A DNA stretch of 64,000 nt from Candidatus Kuenenia hertensis (GTDB lineage Bacteria > Planctomycetota > Brocadiia > Brocadiales > Brocadiaceae): assembly GCA_021646465.1 (NCBI GenBank), contig SOET01000001.1, positions 124,001 through 188,000 on the forward strand. The letters run 5' to 3'. A program made the position numbers and the translations under genes. The notes under the pieces were generated by a model. The model was not told where the DNA came from. It ran no database searches and saw only the letters and a program-made list of their open reading frames with translations. This document shows, piece by piece, positions 8,490-14,997 of the stretch (position 1 is the first letter of the stretch; every line of letters starts with the position of its first letter).

Positions 8490-9878
8490 ATGATTAAGAA
8501 CGAATATCAATGGTGTTCTTGGTGCTATAGAAAGGCGACACACAGGCTTGTTAAGCGTAATTATCTTACTCGTAATGAATACATATGCTCATCATGTGGC
8601 AATTTTGCCGTTCAGTGTAGGTATTGCCAAAATATGGCAACTTTTAAACCTTCAACTAAAAAAGCTAAGGGGTTTATTAATTCAAGAAAAGAAAATTGGG
8701 CAAGCGAACTTTGTGCTGAACACGATGGAACAATTGCAGATTTTGAGAAGCTTAATAACAGGCTCAATGATTTAGCGGATTATGAAAGTATTTTTAAAAG
8801 AACAAAATGGAATTTGGCAAAAACTGGTAAAATTGCAGTTGGTGCGGTTGCTGGGTGTTCCATCATTTGCCCAGCAACATATTTAGCTGCACCAGGTATT
8901 GCATCGGCTCTGGGCGCAGCAGGATTTTTAGGTGCTGCAAGTACTGGAACTGCTATAAGTACCTTAAGTGGAGCGGCTTTAACAAGCGCATCCCTAGCAG
9001 CGTTAGGCCCTGGAGGTGTCGCCGGTGGGATTGCTGTCGTAAGTGCTGTTGGCGCAGCTTTAGGGGCAGCCCAAGGTGCCGTTGTAAGTAACAGTTATTT
9101 TGGAGCTATCAAGGACTTTAAAATAATCAAAGTAAAAGATGGTGTAGGCCCCTCTTTGATTTTTATCAATGGTTTTTTATCGCAAAAAAATCAAGATTCC
9201 AGTGATTGGGTTAGCGCGGTTTCAGAAAAATATACTACCAATCCGTATTATTATGTTACTTGGGAATCCGGTTCTTTATATAAGATGGGGAATTTAATGG
9301 GAAAAGGAGTTGGCGGAACCGCGTTTAAAAAATATATTACTAAACTTATGAAGCAAGGAAGCAGGTCATTTGTAAAAAAATTGAACCCATTGAGTTTGGC
9401 TTCAACAATTTCTGAAATAATAGGGAATCCATGGCATATTTCAATGGTTAAAGCTCAAATGACAGGTGTTTTGTTGGCTGATTTGATTGCAAGAACAAAT
9501 AATATAGATGGCTTTGTTTTAATGGGGCATTCTCTTGGCGCAAGAGTGATATACTATCTTCTTGAGGCGCTATCGACAAAAAATATTTCGCCTATTAATG
9601 ATGTATACCTATTGGGAGGGGCTGTTGATAGAAAAGATATTGATGGGTGGGAAAAAGCCCTTAAGGCAGTAAATGGTAATTTAATAAATTGTTATTCGTC
9701 AAATGATAACACACTAAAATTTTTGTATCAGGGTGCTAATGCTCTGGTAAGTCGTCCAATTGGTCTTGGTGATATTGAAGTAATAGATAATAAACTCATT
9801 AATAAAGACACGACGTCTATTATTGCTGGGCATATGAAATATAAAGAAATTTTTGATAAAATCCTTCGCGAAATCTAA
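8490..9878 (+). CDS. Cassette 3a: zinc-ribbon/transmembrane/alpha-beta hydrolase (DUF726-like)
   Basis: 462 residues. The N-terminus has six cysteines in pairs (C9/C12, C33/C36, C43/C46), as in zinc ribbons. Residues about 113-205 are Gly/Ala-rich and hydrophobic, probably membrane-inserting. The C-terminal half is an alpha/beta hydrolase with the nucleophile elbow GHSLG (S348), a likely acid in GGAVDRKD and a late His in IAGHMKY, in the arrangement of DUF726/TMCO4-type hydrolases. The substrate is unknown; a lipid is possible given the membrane segment. The start has GGAAGGGA upstream. It shares its cassette with the following gene pair, because the attC between them is damaged. Confidence 0.75.
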   Translation: MIKNEYQWCSWCYRKATHRLVKRNYLTRNEYICSSCGNFAVQCRYCQNMATFKPSTKKAKGFINSRKENWASELCAEHDGTIADFEKLNNRLNDLADYESIFKRTKWNLAKTGKIAVGAVAGCSIICPATYLAAPGIASALGAAGFLGAASTGTAISTLSGAALTSASLAALGPGGVAGGIAVVSAVGAALGAAQGAVVSNSYFGAIKDFKIIKVKDGVGPSLIFINGFLSQKNQDSSDWVSAVSEKYTTNPYYYVTWESGSLYKMGNLMGKGVGGTAFKKYITKLMKQGSRSFVKKLNPLSLASTISEIIGNPWHISMVKAQMTGVLLADLIARTNNIDGFVLMGHSLGARVIYYLLEALSTKNISPINDVYLLGGAVDRKDIDGWEKALKAVNGNLINCYSSNDNTLKFLYQGANALVSRPIGLGDIEVIDNKLINKDTTSIIAGHMKYKEIFDKILREI

Positions 9879-9884
9879 GTGTGT

Positions 9885-9942
9885 GTCTAACAATTCTTTC
9901 AACCTGTTGCGCATAGTGTGCCTGTTAGCTTAAGCATTAGAC
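9885..9942 (+). other. attC3, degenerate
   Basis: 58 bp. R'' core GTCTAAC (9885-9891) and an R'-like core ATTAGAC (9936-9942) in which the crossover G has become A. The inner arms pair poorly. R'' here does not match the cassette start at 8471 (TTATGC); the next core at 10398 does. The site looks dead, which would join the genes on both sides into one mobile unit. Confidence 0.55.
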
Positions 9943-9952
9943 AGATAAAGCA

Positions 9953-10204
9953 ATGAAATACACGCAATATTTTTTGTACACACGGAAAAGACCAGATAGA
10001 ATTCTGATCAAGAATGAATGGCTTCAAAAAGCCATTGATAATCCTATACATACACAAATACAATCAGATGGCAGGATACGAAAATGGGTGAGAATACCAG
10101 AAAAAGAAAAATACTTACGGATAATACTTTTGCCTGACGGAGAAACTGTTCACAATGCTTTCTTTGACAGGAATTTTAAGATGGAGGTAAAAGATGAAAA
10201 TTAA
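9953..10204 (+). CDS. Cassette 3b: small basic protein paired with DUF2283
   Basis: 83 residues, compact and basic (KYTQYFLYTRKRPDR, then WVRIPEKEKYLRIILLPDGE, then AFFDRNF). This type of protein is commonly encoded directly upstream of DUF2283 genes in two-gene units that resemble toxin-antitoxin modules. It overlaps the next gene by 11 bp. Its role as toxin is inference from pairing and size. Confidence 0.65.
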   Translation: MKYTQYFLYTRKRPDRILIKNEWLQKAIDNPIHTQIQSDGRIRKWVRIPEKEKYLRIILLPDGETVHNAFFDRNFKMEVKDEN

Positions 10205-10403
10205 ATATTTTAATGACACAGACACGGCTCTCCTGGAATTCACTGATAACCCCGTTGAAGAGACTAGAGAGATTTCTGAGAATATTTATATTGATCTTGA
10301 TGCTAATGGCAACTTGGTAAGCATGACGATTGAACATGCAAAAATAACAGCGCATTTGCCGGATATTGTATATCAGCAAATTGACAAGGCGGTAACTGCA
10401 TAA
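10194..10403 (+). CDS. Cassette 3c: DUF2283 domain protein
   Basis: 69 residues: MKIKYFNDTDTALLEF, then ENIYIDLDANGNLVSMTIEHA, a typical DUF2283 beta-rich fold. Start at 10194 has GGAGG at 10183-10187 and lies inside the preceding gene, indicating translational coupling. The stop TAA (10401-10403) is part of the R'' core of attC4. Probable antitoxin-like partner; not proven. Confidence 0.75.
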   Translation: MKIKYFNDTDTALLEFTDNPVEETREISENIYIDLDANGNLVSMTIEHAKITAHLPDIVYQQIDKAVTA

Positions 10404-10469
10404 CAATGCGCTGCACCTGACCGTTATTCCGCTGCGCTTCATAGCGGCAGGTGAGCTTTGTCGTTAGGT
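10398..10469 (+). other. attC4
   Basis: 72 bp. R'' core GCATAAC (10398-10404) is complementary to the GTTATGC at 8470-8476, pairing it with the start of the composite cassette 3. R' core is GTTAGGT (10463-10469). Inner arms include CACCTG and CAGGTG. Confidence 0.88.
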
Positions 10470-10482
10470 GTATTGGGGGATT

Positions 10483-10737
10483 ATGAAGTTTCGTTTAATA
10501 GTTTTGGTCATCTTGCTATTTGCTATTGGTGGCGTGACGGTGTTAGCTTTACAGCAACGGCCAAAACAGGCCCCTGCTGGTCAAGAAGGTATTAATTTTC
10601 TGAACTTTATGTTTGGTATGTTTTATGAAATTGACAAGGCTGATGGAAATATAGACGAGAATTCAGCAGGGCCCTATGTTGCAACGGGAGTTGCATTAGA
10701 ACTGTCAAAGAGTGATACTGATGAGAGAACAGAATAA
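10483..10737 (+). CDS. Cassette 4: small secreted or membrane-anchored protein
   Basis: 84 residues from the ATG at 10483, preceded by GGGGGA; an upstream GTG at 10468 is less likely because it lies inside attC4. The N-terminus (MKFRLIVLVILLFAIGGV) is a signal peptide or single anchor; the rest is short, acidic and soluble. No family recognised. The cassette runs from T10464 to attC5, and its boundary cores match (GTTAGGT with ACCTAAC). Confidence 0.6.
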   Translation: MKFRLIVLVILLFAIGGVTVLALQQRPKQAPAGQEGINFLNFMFGMFYEIDKADGNIDENSAGPYVATGVALELSKSDTDERTE

Positions 10738-10740
10738 TAC

Positions 10741-10836
10741 ACCTAACCACTCGCTGAAGCCAATCGGATACTCGCGACGGTTTTTAAATTCGCATACTAT
10801 CGCTCGCTCCCTCTGGCTTAGCTCTGTATGTTAGAC
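10741..10836 (+). other. attC5
   Basis: 96 bp. R'' core ACCTAAC (10741-10747) matches the cassette 4 start; R' core is GTTAGAC (10830-10836). The outer arms are nearly identical to attC6, while the middle differs. Confidence 0.88.
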
Positions 10837-10863
10837 GTTTAACTACAAAATGAGTGGAAAAAC

Positions 10864-11040
10864 ATGGGCGGAATCGGATTTATTGTGGTTGGCATTCTTC
10901 TTTCGCTTTATGGATTTGGGAAGCTCCAAGCGAGTAAAAACCCAGAGAAGAATGCTGAGTGGTTGTCCAAATATGGTACGTTTTTAAAGATCGCTGGTCC
11001 TATACTCATTGTGATTGGGATAATCACTTTAGTGATGTAG
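10864..11040 (+). CDS. Cassette 5: 58-residue two-helix membrane protein
   Basis: A short gene from ATG 10864 to TAG 11040. The protein has two hydrophobic helices (GGIGFIVVGILLSLYGF and LKIAGPILIVIGIITLVM) around a polar loop with KNPEKNAEWLSKYG. Another frame (ATG 10850) encodes 45 residues without such structure and is rejected. It is the only plausible gene in a cassette with matching boundary cores (TTAGAC at 10831, GTCTAAC at 11054), which supports it being real. Function unknown. Confidence 0.6.
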   Translation: MGGIGFIVVGILLSLYGFGKLQASKNPEKNAEWLSKYGTFLKIAGPILIVIGIITLVM

Positions 11041-11053
11041 AGGATCGCTTAAC

Positions 11054-11152
11054 GTCTAACCACTCGCTGAAGCCAATCAGGACTAAGGCAACATTTCGCT
11101 CGCTGTGCTCGCTGTTGCCTCAGTCCTTCTGGCTTAGCTCTGTATGTTAGAG
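11054..11152 (+). other. attC6
   Basis: 99 bp. R'' core GTCTAAC (11054-11060) matches the cassette 5 start. R' core GTTAGAG (11146-11152) departs from the consensus in its last base, but that base is matched by the CTCTAAC core at the end of cassette 6. The middle carries a longer hairpin with AGGACTAAGGCAAC and GTTGCCTCAGTCCT. Confidence 0.88.
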
Positions 11153-11165
11153 TTTAAATAGGGAT

Positions 11166-12179
11166 ATGTTTACTTACCAAATAAGACCACGTGTTTTTAG
11201 GCTAGAGGAAGGAACTACATTTACATTTCCTGCAAAAGGAAAAGTGAAATTTGTATTTCAGCCGCTGCAAACATTTGGTGTTGAAGCTGGGGGAGGACGT
11301 ACAGCAGTCAAAGCGGTTGCGGCTACAGTGTTATTCGATGCAAACACGGGGCAACACACAATAGAATCAAAAGATCCGCTTAAGCCGCTAGAGGTCATAT
11401 TAGAAGAACCAAACAGAAATGTATGTTTGCAAGGTAATGTATTAACTATCGAACAAGATTTTAAATCTAACGAAGAATTAACTCACTTGATTCAAGGGGT
11501 GTATTTTGGGCTGCCATCGCTGCTCAATGTGGAGTATGCAGATCCACCAGTTATTGAACGTGTTGATGGAGAAATTGGAAACACACCCTTTCGATGGGAA
11601 TTAGCGGGGTGGTATTCCGAATTTAGAACTACTACCCAGGAAAAGCAAGAATTAGCTTTTGTTTCGTCTTGGAAAAGAATTGGATTACTATCTGTACCAA
11701 CTAACACGAGGTTATTAGCGGCATTACATTTTTACTATGTTGCTGTTCGACTTCTAAGAAGGGCAGTTATTGCAGGAGAGTTTTTGCCAGAAGCGATTTT
11801 AAATTTCTCAAAGGTGCTTGAAGTTTTATTTCCGCCAGATGGTGACGGGAAATCGAGGGATTCTGCTAGAAAGGGACTAGAAAAATTAGGGTTTGCTGAA
11901 TTGGAAATAGAGGCAGACTATATACCGGCAATGGCTTTAAGAAATGAAATTGGGGTTGGTCATGTTGATTTAGGCTTGTTTAAGCCTGAACACCTCACAC
12001 TTATTCATGGTTATGTTCGTAGGGCAGAATTTTCTTTTCATACACTGCTCCAGCGTCTATTTGAGAAGATTAAATCTAATGAATTCGAAGTAGTTCCTTA
12101 CGAGCGAAAGCCAATAGAAGGAAGTGCGTTAGCCGTTGTAAAAAAACTTAACGAGTTCAAAGAGAGATATGAACTCTAA
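11166..12179 (+). CDS. Cassette 6: Apea-type HEPN-like protein
   Basis: 337 residues. The N-terminal half looks beta-rich (FRLEEGTTFTFPAKGKVKF). The C-terminal half is helical, with FSKVLEVLFPPDGDGKSRDS and MALRNEIGVGHVDLG. The R259-x6-H266 pattern and context resemble Apea-like HEPN domains, often found in proteins of defence islands. The reaction would be RNA cleavage if the domain is an active HEPN, which is inference. The TAA stop (12177-12179) is part of the R'' core CTCTAAC. Confidence 0.65.
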   Translation: MFTYQIRPRVFRLEEGTTFTFPAKGKVKFVFQPLQTFGVEAGGGRTAVKAVAATVLFDANTGQHTIESKDPLKPLEVILEEPNRNVCLQGNVLTIEQDFKSNEELTHLIQGVYFGLPSLLNVEYADPPVIERVDGEIGNTPFRWELAGWYSEFRTTTQEKQELAFVSSWKRIGLLSVPTNTRLLAALHFYYVAVRLLRRAVIAGEFLPEAILNFSKVLEVLFPPDGDGKSRDSARKGLEKLGFAELEIEADYIPAMALRNEIGVGHVDLGLFKPEHLTLIHGYVRRAEFSFHTLLQRLFEKIKSNEFEVVPYERKPIEGSALAVVKKLNEFKERYEL

Positions 12180-12254
12180 CAATGGCATTGTGTGGGACTG
12201 TCAACCGCACCGCTGCGCTTTGCGGTCGCCAGACCCACACGCCAGACGTTATAC
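12174..12254 (+). other. attC7
   Basis: 81 bp. R'' core CTCTAAC (12174-12180) is complementary to GTTAGAG at 11146-11152; R' core is GTTATAC (12248-12254). Inner arms TGTGTGGG and CCCACACG pair. Confidence 0.88.
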
Positions 12255-12285
12255 TTGAACAATAAAGGCACCAGATAGAATAGAT

Positions 12286-12966
12286 ATGGTTGACGAATAT
12301 ATGAATTCAATCTTGTATTTGATGACAAATCAAAGGGTCGTCTATGATCCACCCTATGACAGTCCAATAGAGGATTTGTTTGCCTACAATATGGCCAAGT
12401 ACATAGAGATGTCTGTAGAGTTGCATAGGCAATTTGAAATCAAGGCAATCTGTGGTCAGTTTCGTATCGATTTTGTTTTGGAAACAGATGACTTGAGGGT
12501 GGGGATAGAGTGCGATGGTGCCGACTATCATGACTTTAATCGTGACGAATGGCGCGATGCAATGATATTGGGGACAAACAACATTGATTTCATGTATCGG
12601 CTGAGAGGGATTGATATTTACCGTCATATCGACGACATTCTATATGTGATATCTCGAAACCATCCCAGCCTGTTTTCTCAGCGTGGTCTTTTGAACCTCG
12701 CTTCTTTGGCAAACGAAGGGGCACAGCAATACGCACCTATTACCCCATTCTCATTCCTAACCATCAGATACCGGGATGAAAACGGGAGGGCAAGCGATAG
12801 CGTTGAGATAGATGTGCGGCAACGGTGTATCCCACGCGGCATGAGGCAACCGTGGCAGACTTATTTCAATAGAGCAAGGTTGAAGCCGGGGCTTACTTTG
12901 GATGAACTCATTATGGACTATAAAGGCGAAACAGAAGGAAACACTGTCACAATAGAAAACGGCTAA
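12286..12966 (+). CDS. Cassette 7: PD-(D/E)XK nuclease of Vsr/DUF559 type
   Basis: 226 residues. The nuclease core is visible: helix with E29 (DSPIEDLF), D62 in GQFRIDFVLE, and E75-C-D77-G in RVGIECDGADYH, followed by the helix with YRLRGIDIYRH. This is the pattern of very-short-patch-repair-like and DUF559 endonucleases. The C-terminal 70 residues are unassigned. It probably cuts DNA; a role in defence is suggested only by context. A second ATG at 12301 is possible. The TAA stop is part of the R'' core of attC8. Confidence 0.75.
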   Translation: MVDEYMNSILYLMTNQRVVYDPPYDSPIEDLFAYNMAKYIEMSVELHRQFEIKAICGQFRIDFVLETDDLRVGIECDGADYHDFNRDEWRDAMILGTNNIDFMYRLRGIDIYRHIDDILYVISRNHPSLFSQRGLLNLASLANEGAQQYAPITPFSFLTIRYRDENGRASDSVEIDVRQRCIPRGMRQPWQTYFNRARLKPGLTLDELIMDYKGETEGNTVTIENG

Positions 12967-13017
12967 CAAATGCATCCAGCGTATCGCCGGGGGCTTCTGC
13001 TGATGATCACGTTAGGC
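12961..13017 (+). other. attC8
   Basis: 57 bp. R'' core GGCTAAC (12961-12967) departs from RYYYAAC and is not complementary to the cassette 7 start (expected GTATAAC). R' core GTTAGGC (13011-13017) is canonical. Arms CATCCAGC and GCTGATG pair with one bulge. Confidence 0.75.
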
Positions 13018-13064
13018 AAAATATAAAAACATGATACTTTTAAACAAAAACCGGAGGAGAAAAG

Positions 13065-13274
13065 ATGGATACACAATTGATTCAGACTAAATTAGATGAA
13101 TTATCAGAAGATTTAAAAAAAGAGGTATTAGATTACATTGATTTTTTAATTATGAAGCATCGTAAGGAAAAAAAAAGGGGGAAATTAACATTTGATTGGG
13201 AAGGTGGATTATCAGATTTAAAAGAAAAATATACATCAGTTGAATTGCAGCACAAAGCAATGGAGTGGAGATAA
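13065..13274 (+). CDS. Cassette 8a: DUF2281/VapB-like antitoxin
   Basis: 69 residues: MDTQLIQTKLDELSEDLKKE, then a helix VLDYIDFLIMKHRKEKKRG and an acidic tail with FDWEGGLSDLKEKYTS. This is the DUF2281 antitoxin type, with a helical DNA-binding or dimer part and a C-terminal tail that would wrap the PIN toxin. GGAGGAG lies upstream. The stop overlaps the toxin start (TAATG), so the pair is translationally coupled. Confidence 0.85.
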   Translation: MDTQLIQTKLDELSEDLKKEVLDYIDFLIMKHRKEKKRGKLTFDWEGGLSDLKEKYTSVELQHKAMEWR

Positions 13275-13654
13275 TGTACCTTATTGATACCAATATATTT
13301 TTAGAGGTATTGCTATCTCAAGAAAGAATGGATATTTGTAAGAAAATATTGAATTCAAATATTGGTAATCAATACCTTTCGGATTTTTCATTACATTCTA
13401 TCGGAGTTATTTTGTTTAAAAATGGTAAGGAAATTATTTTTCAAAAGTTTTCCGTTGATGTAGTGCCAAAAGTGGAAATTATTACTTTATCAAAAGATTT
13501 TTATAAAAATTTGGCTGATGCAAAATTGAATACAGGTTTAGATTTTGATGATGTTTACCAGTTTAAAATTGCTGAAGAATATGGGTTGGAAATAATCACA
13601 ATGGATAAGGATTTTAATAAAGTAAAGGATAAAATAAAAATAACGTTTATTTAA
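13274..13654 (+). CDS. Cassette 8b: PIN-domain toxin, VapC-like
   Basis: 126 residues from the ATG at 13274; a GTG at 13265 would add three residues, but the TAATG overlap with GGAG at 13267-13270 favours the ATG. PIN-fold acidic residues are visible at D5 (YLIDTNIFLE), the LDFDD cluster and the late TMDKDF. PIN toxins cleave RNA and are held by the upstream antitoxin. Cassette boundary cores match (GTTAGGC at 13011, GCCTAAC at 13661). Confidence 0.85.
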   Translation: MYLIDTNIFLEVLLSQERMDICKKILNSNIGNQYLSDFSLHSIGVILFKNGKEIIFQKFSVDVVPKVEIITLSKDFYKNLADAKLNTGLDFDDVYQFKIAEEYGLEIITMDKDFNKVKDKIKITFI

Positions 13655-13660
13655 AGTATT

Positions 13661-13720
13661 GCCTAACAAATCAATCCAGCCGACCGCAAAAAGCGCGGCG
13701 GCTGATTTCTGGCATTATGT
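13661..13720 (+). other. attC9, crossover base altered
   Basis: 60 bp. R'' core GCCTAAC (13661-13667) matches the cassette 8 start. The R' core reads ATTATGT (13714-13720): the crossover G is A, as in attC3. Inner arms CAGCCG and CGGCTG pair well, so the site is recognisable but may not recombine on this side. Confidence 0.75.
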
Positions 13721-13747
13721 GCAAAGATTAATTGGAGATTGTTTTAT

Positions 13748-14111
13748 ATGATAACGAATAGAATTCTCAGAATTAAGGAAGAAGCAGTGTGCTTTTATTG
13801 ATGTAACATCACTCTCGCAATTATCAGATAACGCAGAGGAGTTTTCAGAACAAATTTTAAATAATGTAATATATGAGTTTTTAATAGAAAAAAAGAGAGA
13901 AAACATCCCCTTTATAATTGCTCTCAATGTTCTTGAGTGCATAGTAGCGTATGAGTTTCTTGTCGTTGACGAATTAGCTACTAATGTCCTTCAAAGTACA
14001 ATTCCAGATGCTGAGTTAATTCAAAAAGTTAAAGTCCCAGAACACGTATATAACGAAGCTAATAGTAGGGTTGATGAAAATTGTATGATCCTGGCGTTAA
14101 AGAAATATTAG
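13748..14111 (+). pseudogene. Cassette 9: frameshifted gene of unknown function
   Basis: The ATG at 13748 opens a frame that stops after 17 codons. A second frame, open from about 13755 to the TAG at 14109-14111, encodes about 118 residues (including VCAFIDVTSLSQLSDN-like and IIALNVLECIVAYEFLVV) but has no start codon. One single-base change near the beginning would join the two. No family recognised. A continuation in another frame (ATG 14144 to TAG 14320, 58 residues) is not supported by anything else. No attC follows, so this last cassette is truncated. Confidence 0.5.
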
Positions 14112-14444
14112 AAAGTAGGAAAACTAGGGGCAGCAACCGTTTTATGATTTCCCCTCAAATAGAAATGGTAATTACTTTATTCAATAGTGGGGAAAATATA
14201 TTTAATTTTCAAATAATCACAGGCTGTGTGATCAACTCTTTATCGGTATTCAGAGAATTTAATCCTTTTCGTACACCAGAGAACAGGCTTCATCACTTGA
14301 GAGATAACCCAAAAGATTAGAGTGTCTTTGCGAGGCGGAACCCCCCCAGGTAATTATATTTGAATGACGGGGGAATTATTGACTTAACCACGCATTTCTG
14401 TTAGTGTCAGAAAAATTAGAGATATAATAACAGGGGCAAAAACA

Positions 14445-14714
14445 ATGATAACGGAACAGGAAAAAGAAATAATCCTGCAATGTGCCAAAAAATATAATGT
14501 TTTTGCTATTCTATTATTTGGTTCATCTATTGAAAAAGATAACGGCGCTCGTGATATAGACCTTGGGGTATTGGGAATTGAACCGAAGTTGTTTTTTAAA
14601 TTCTAGGCCGAGTTAGTCAGGCAGTTAACAAAACCTGTTGACCTTGTTGATCTCTCCCAAAAATCTCTTTTCAACGATATCATTAATCAGATACATGGCA
14701 CAAAGATTTGCTAA
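14445..14714 (+). pseudogene. MNT-type nucleotidyltransferase antitoxin remnant
   Basis: Reads MITEQEKEIILQCAKK, then VFAILLFGSSIEKDNGARDI with the GS-x-DxD-like signature of minimal nucleotidyltransferases (FGSS, RDIDLGVL). An in-frame TAG at 14604-14606 breaks it at codon 54. Sense continues after the stop (AELVRQLTKPVDLVDLSQKS) to the TAA at 14712. MNT proteins neutralise HEPN toxins by AMP transfer; the HEPN-like fragment overlaps directly downstream. Lies outside the attC-delimited array. Confidence 0.75.
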
Positions 14715-14911
14715 ACCCCTCAGTATCTCTTGGAATTATCCCGGAGAAATTGTCTGACGATCTCTATGTTTATTTGACCTTCCGACATTTTTTTGTTCAT
14801 GCATACGGATTTATGCTCAAAGAAGCACATTTGGAAACTTTGGCAAACAATATCACAAACGTTTGGCAACAGTTTCTATCGGCAATAGATGTGCCGAGTA
14901 AGAAAGTATAA
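14708..14911 (+). pseudogene. HepT-like HEPN toxin, truncated
   Basis: 67 residues from a TTG at 14708. It contains YLTFRHFFVHAYGFMLKEAH, the RxxxxH-type signature of HepT ribonucleases (R-H-F-F-V-H), followed by the usual C-terminal helix. The N-terminal two helices of a normal HepT are missing. With the broken antitoxin upstream it forms a decayed MNT/HEPN module at the distal flank of the integron. Confidence 0.65.
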
Positions 14912-14997
14912 GGTTGGGTTGAACGGAAGTAAAACCCAACAATAACCATTCGTGGCATTCGAAAAACAGTTGGGTTTCGTTCCACCCAACCCAACCT
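14911..14997. repeat. Long imperfect inverted repeat
   Basis: AGGTTGGGTT...AAAACCCAAC (14911-14940) and its near reverse complement (14969-14997) flank a 28-base spacer. It overlaps the stop of the HEPN remnant by one base and could act as a transcription stop or be a small dispersed repeat. Confidence 0.6.

Larger units (their letters stand above)
4860..13720. mobile_element. Chromosomal integron: intI, candidate attI, cassette array
   Basis: An integron-type recombinase on the minus strand is followed, in the opposite direction, by a run of one- or two-gene cassettes all on the plus strand. They are separated by nine sites of 57-99 bp that start with an RYYYAAC-like core, contain imperfect inverted arms, and end with a GTTRRRY-like core. 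Cassette starts and end cores are complementary as expected for circular cassette insertion: 6495/7390, 7469/8406, 8471/10398, 10464/10741, 10831/11054, 11147/12174 and 13012/13661. The pair 12249/12961 does not match. This register cannot easily arise by chance and is the main support for the call. The array appears to end at 13720, or slightly beyond in a decayed last cassette. Confidence 0.9.

Noticed and set aside
8855-9091. Open frame overlapping the hydrolase gene of cassette 3
   Set aside because: It is an out-of-frame shadow, rich in Cys, Arg and Ser, inside a clearly protein-like frame.
10850-10987. 45-codon frame starting at ATG 10850 in cassette 5
   Set aside because: The frame at 10864 encodes two clean membrane helices and spans more of the cassette; the alternative has no structure.
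14081-14320. 79-residue open frame after the frameshifted cassette gene
   Set aside because: It overlaps the end of the preceding frame, has no ribosome-binding site and no recognisable fold. It is mentioned only as a possible remnant.
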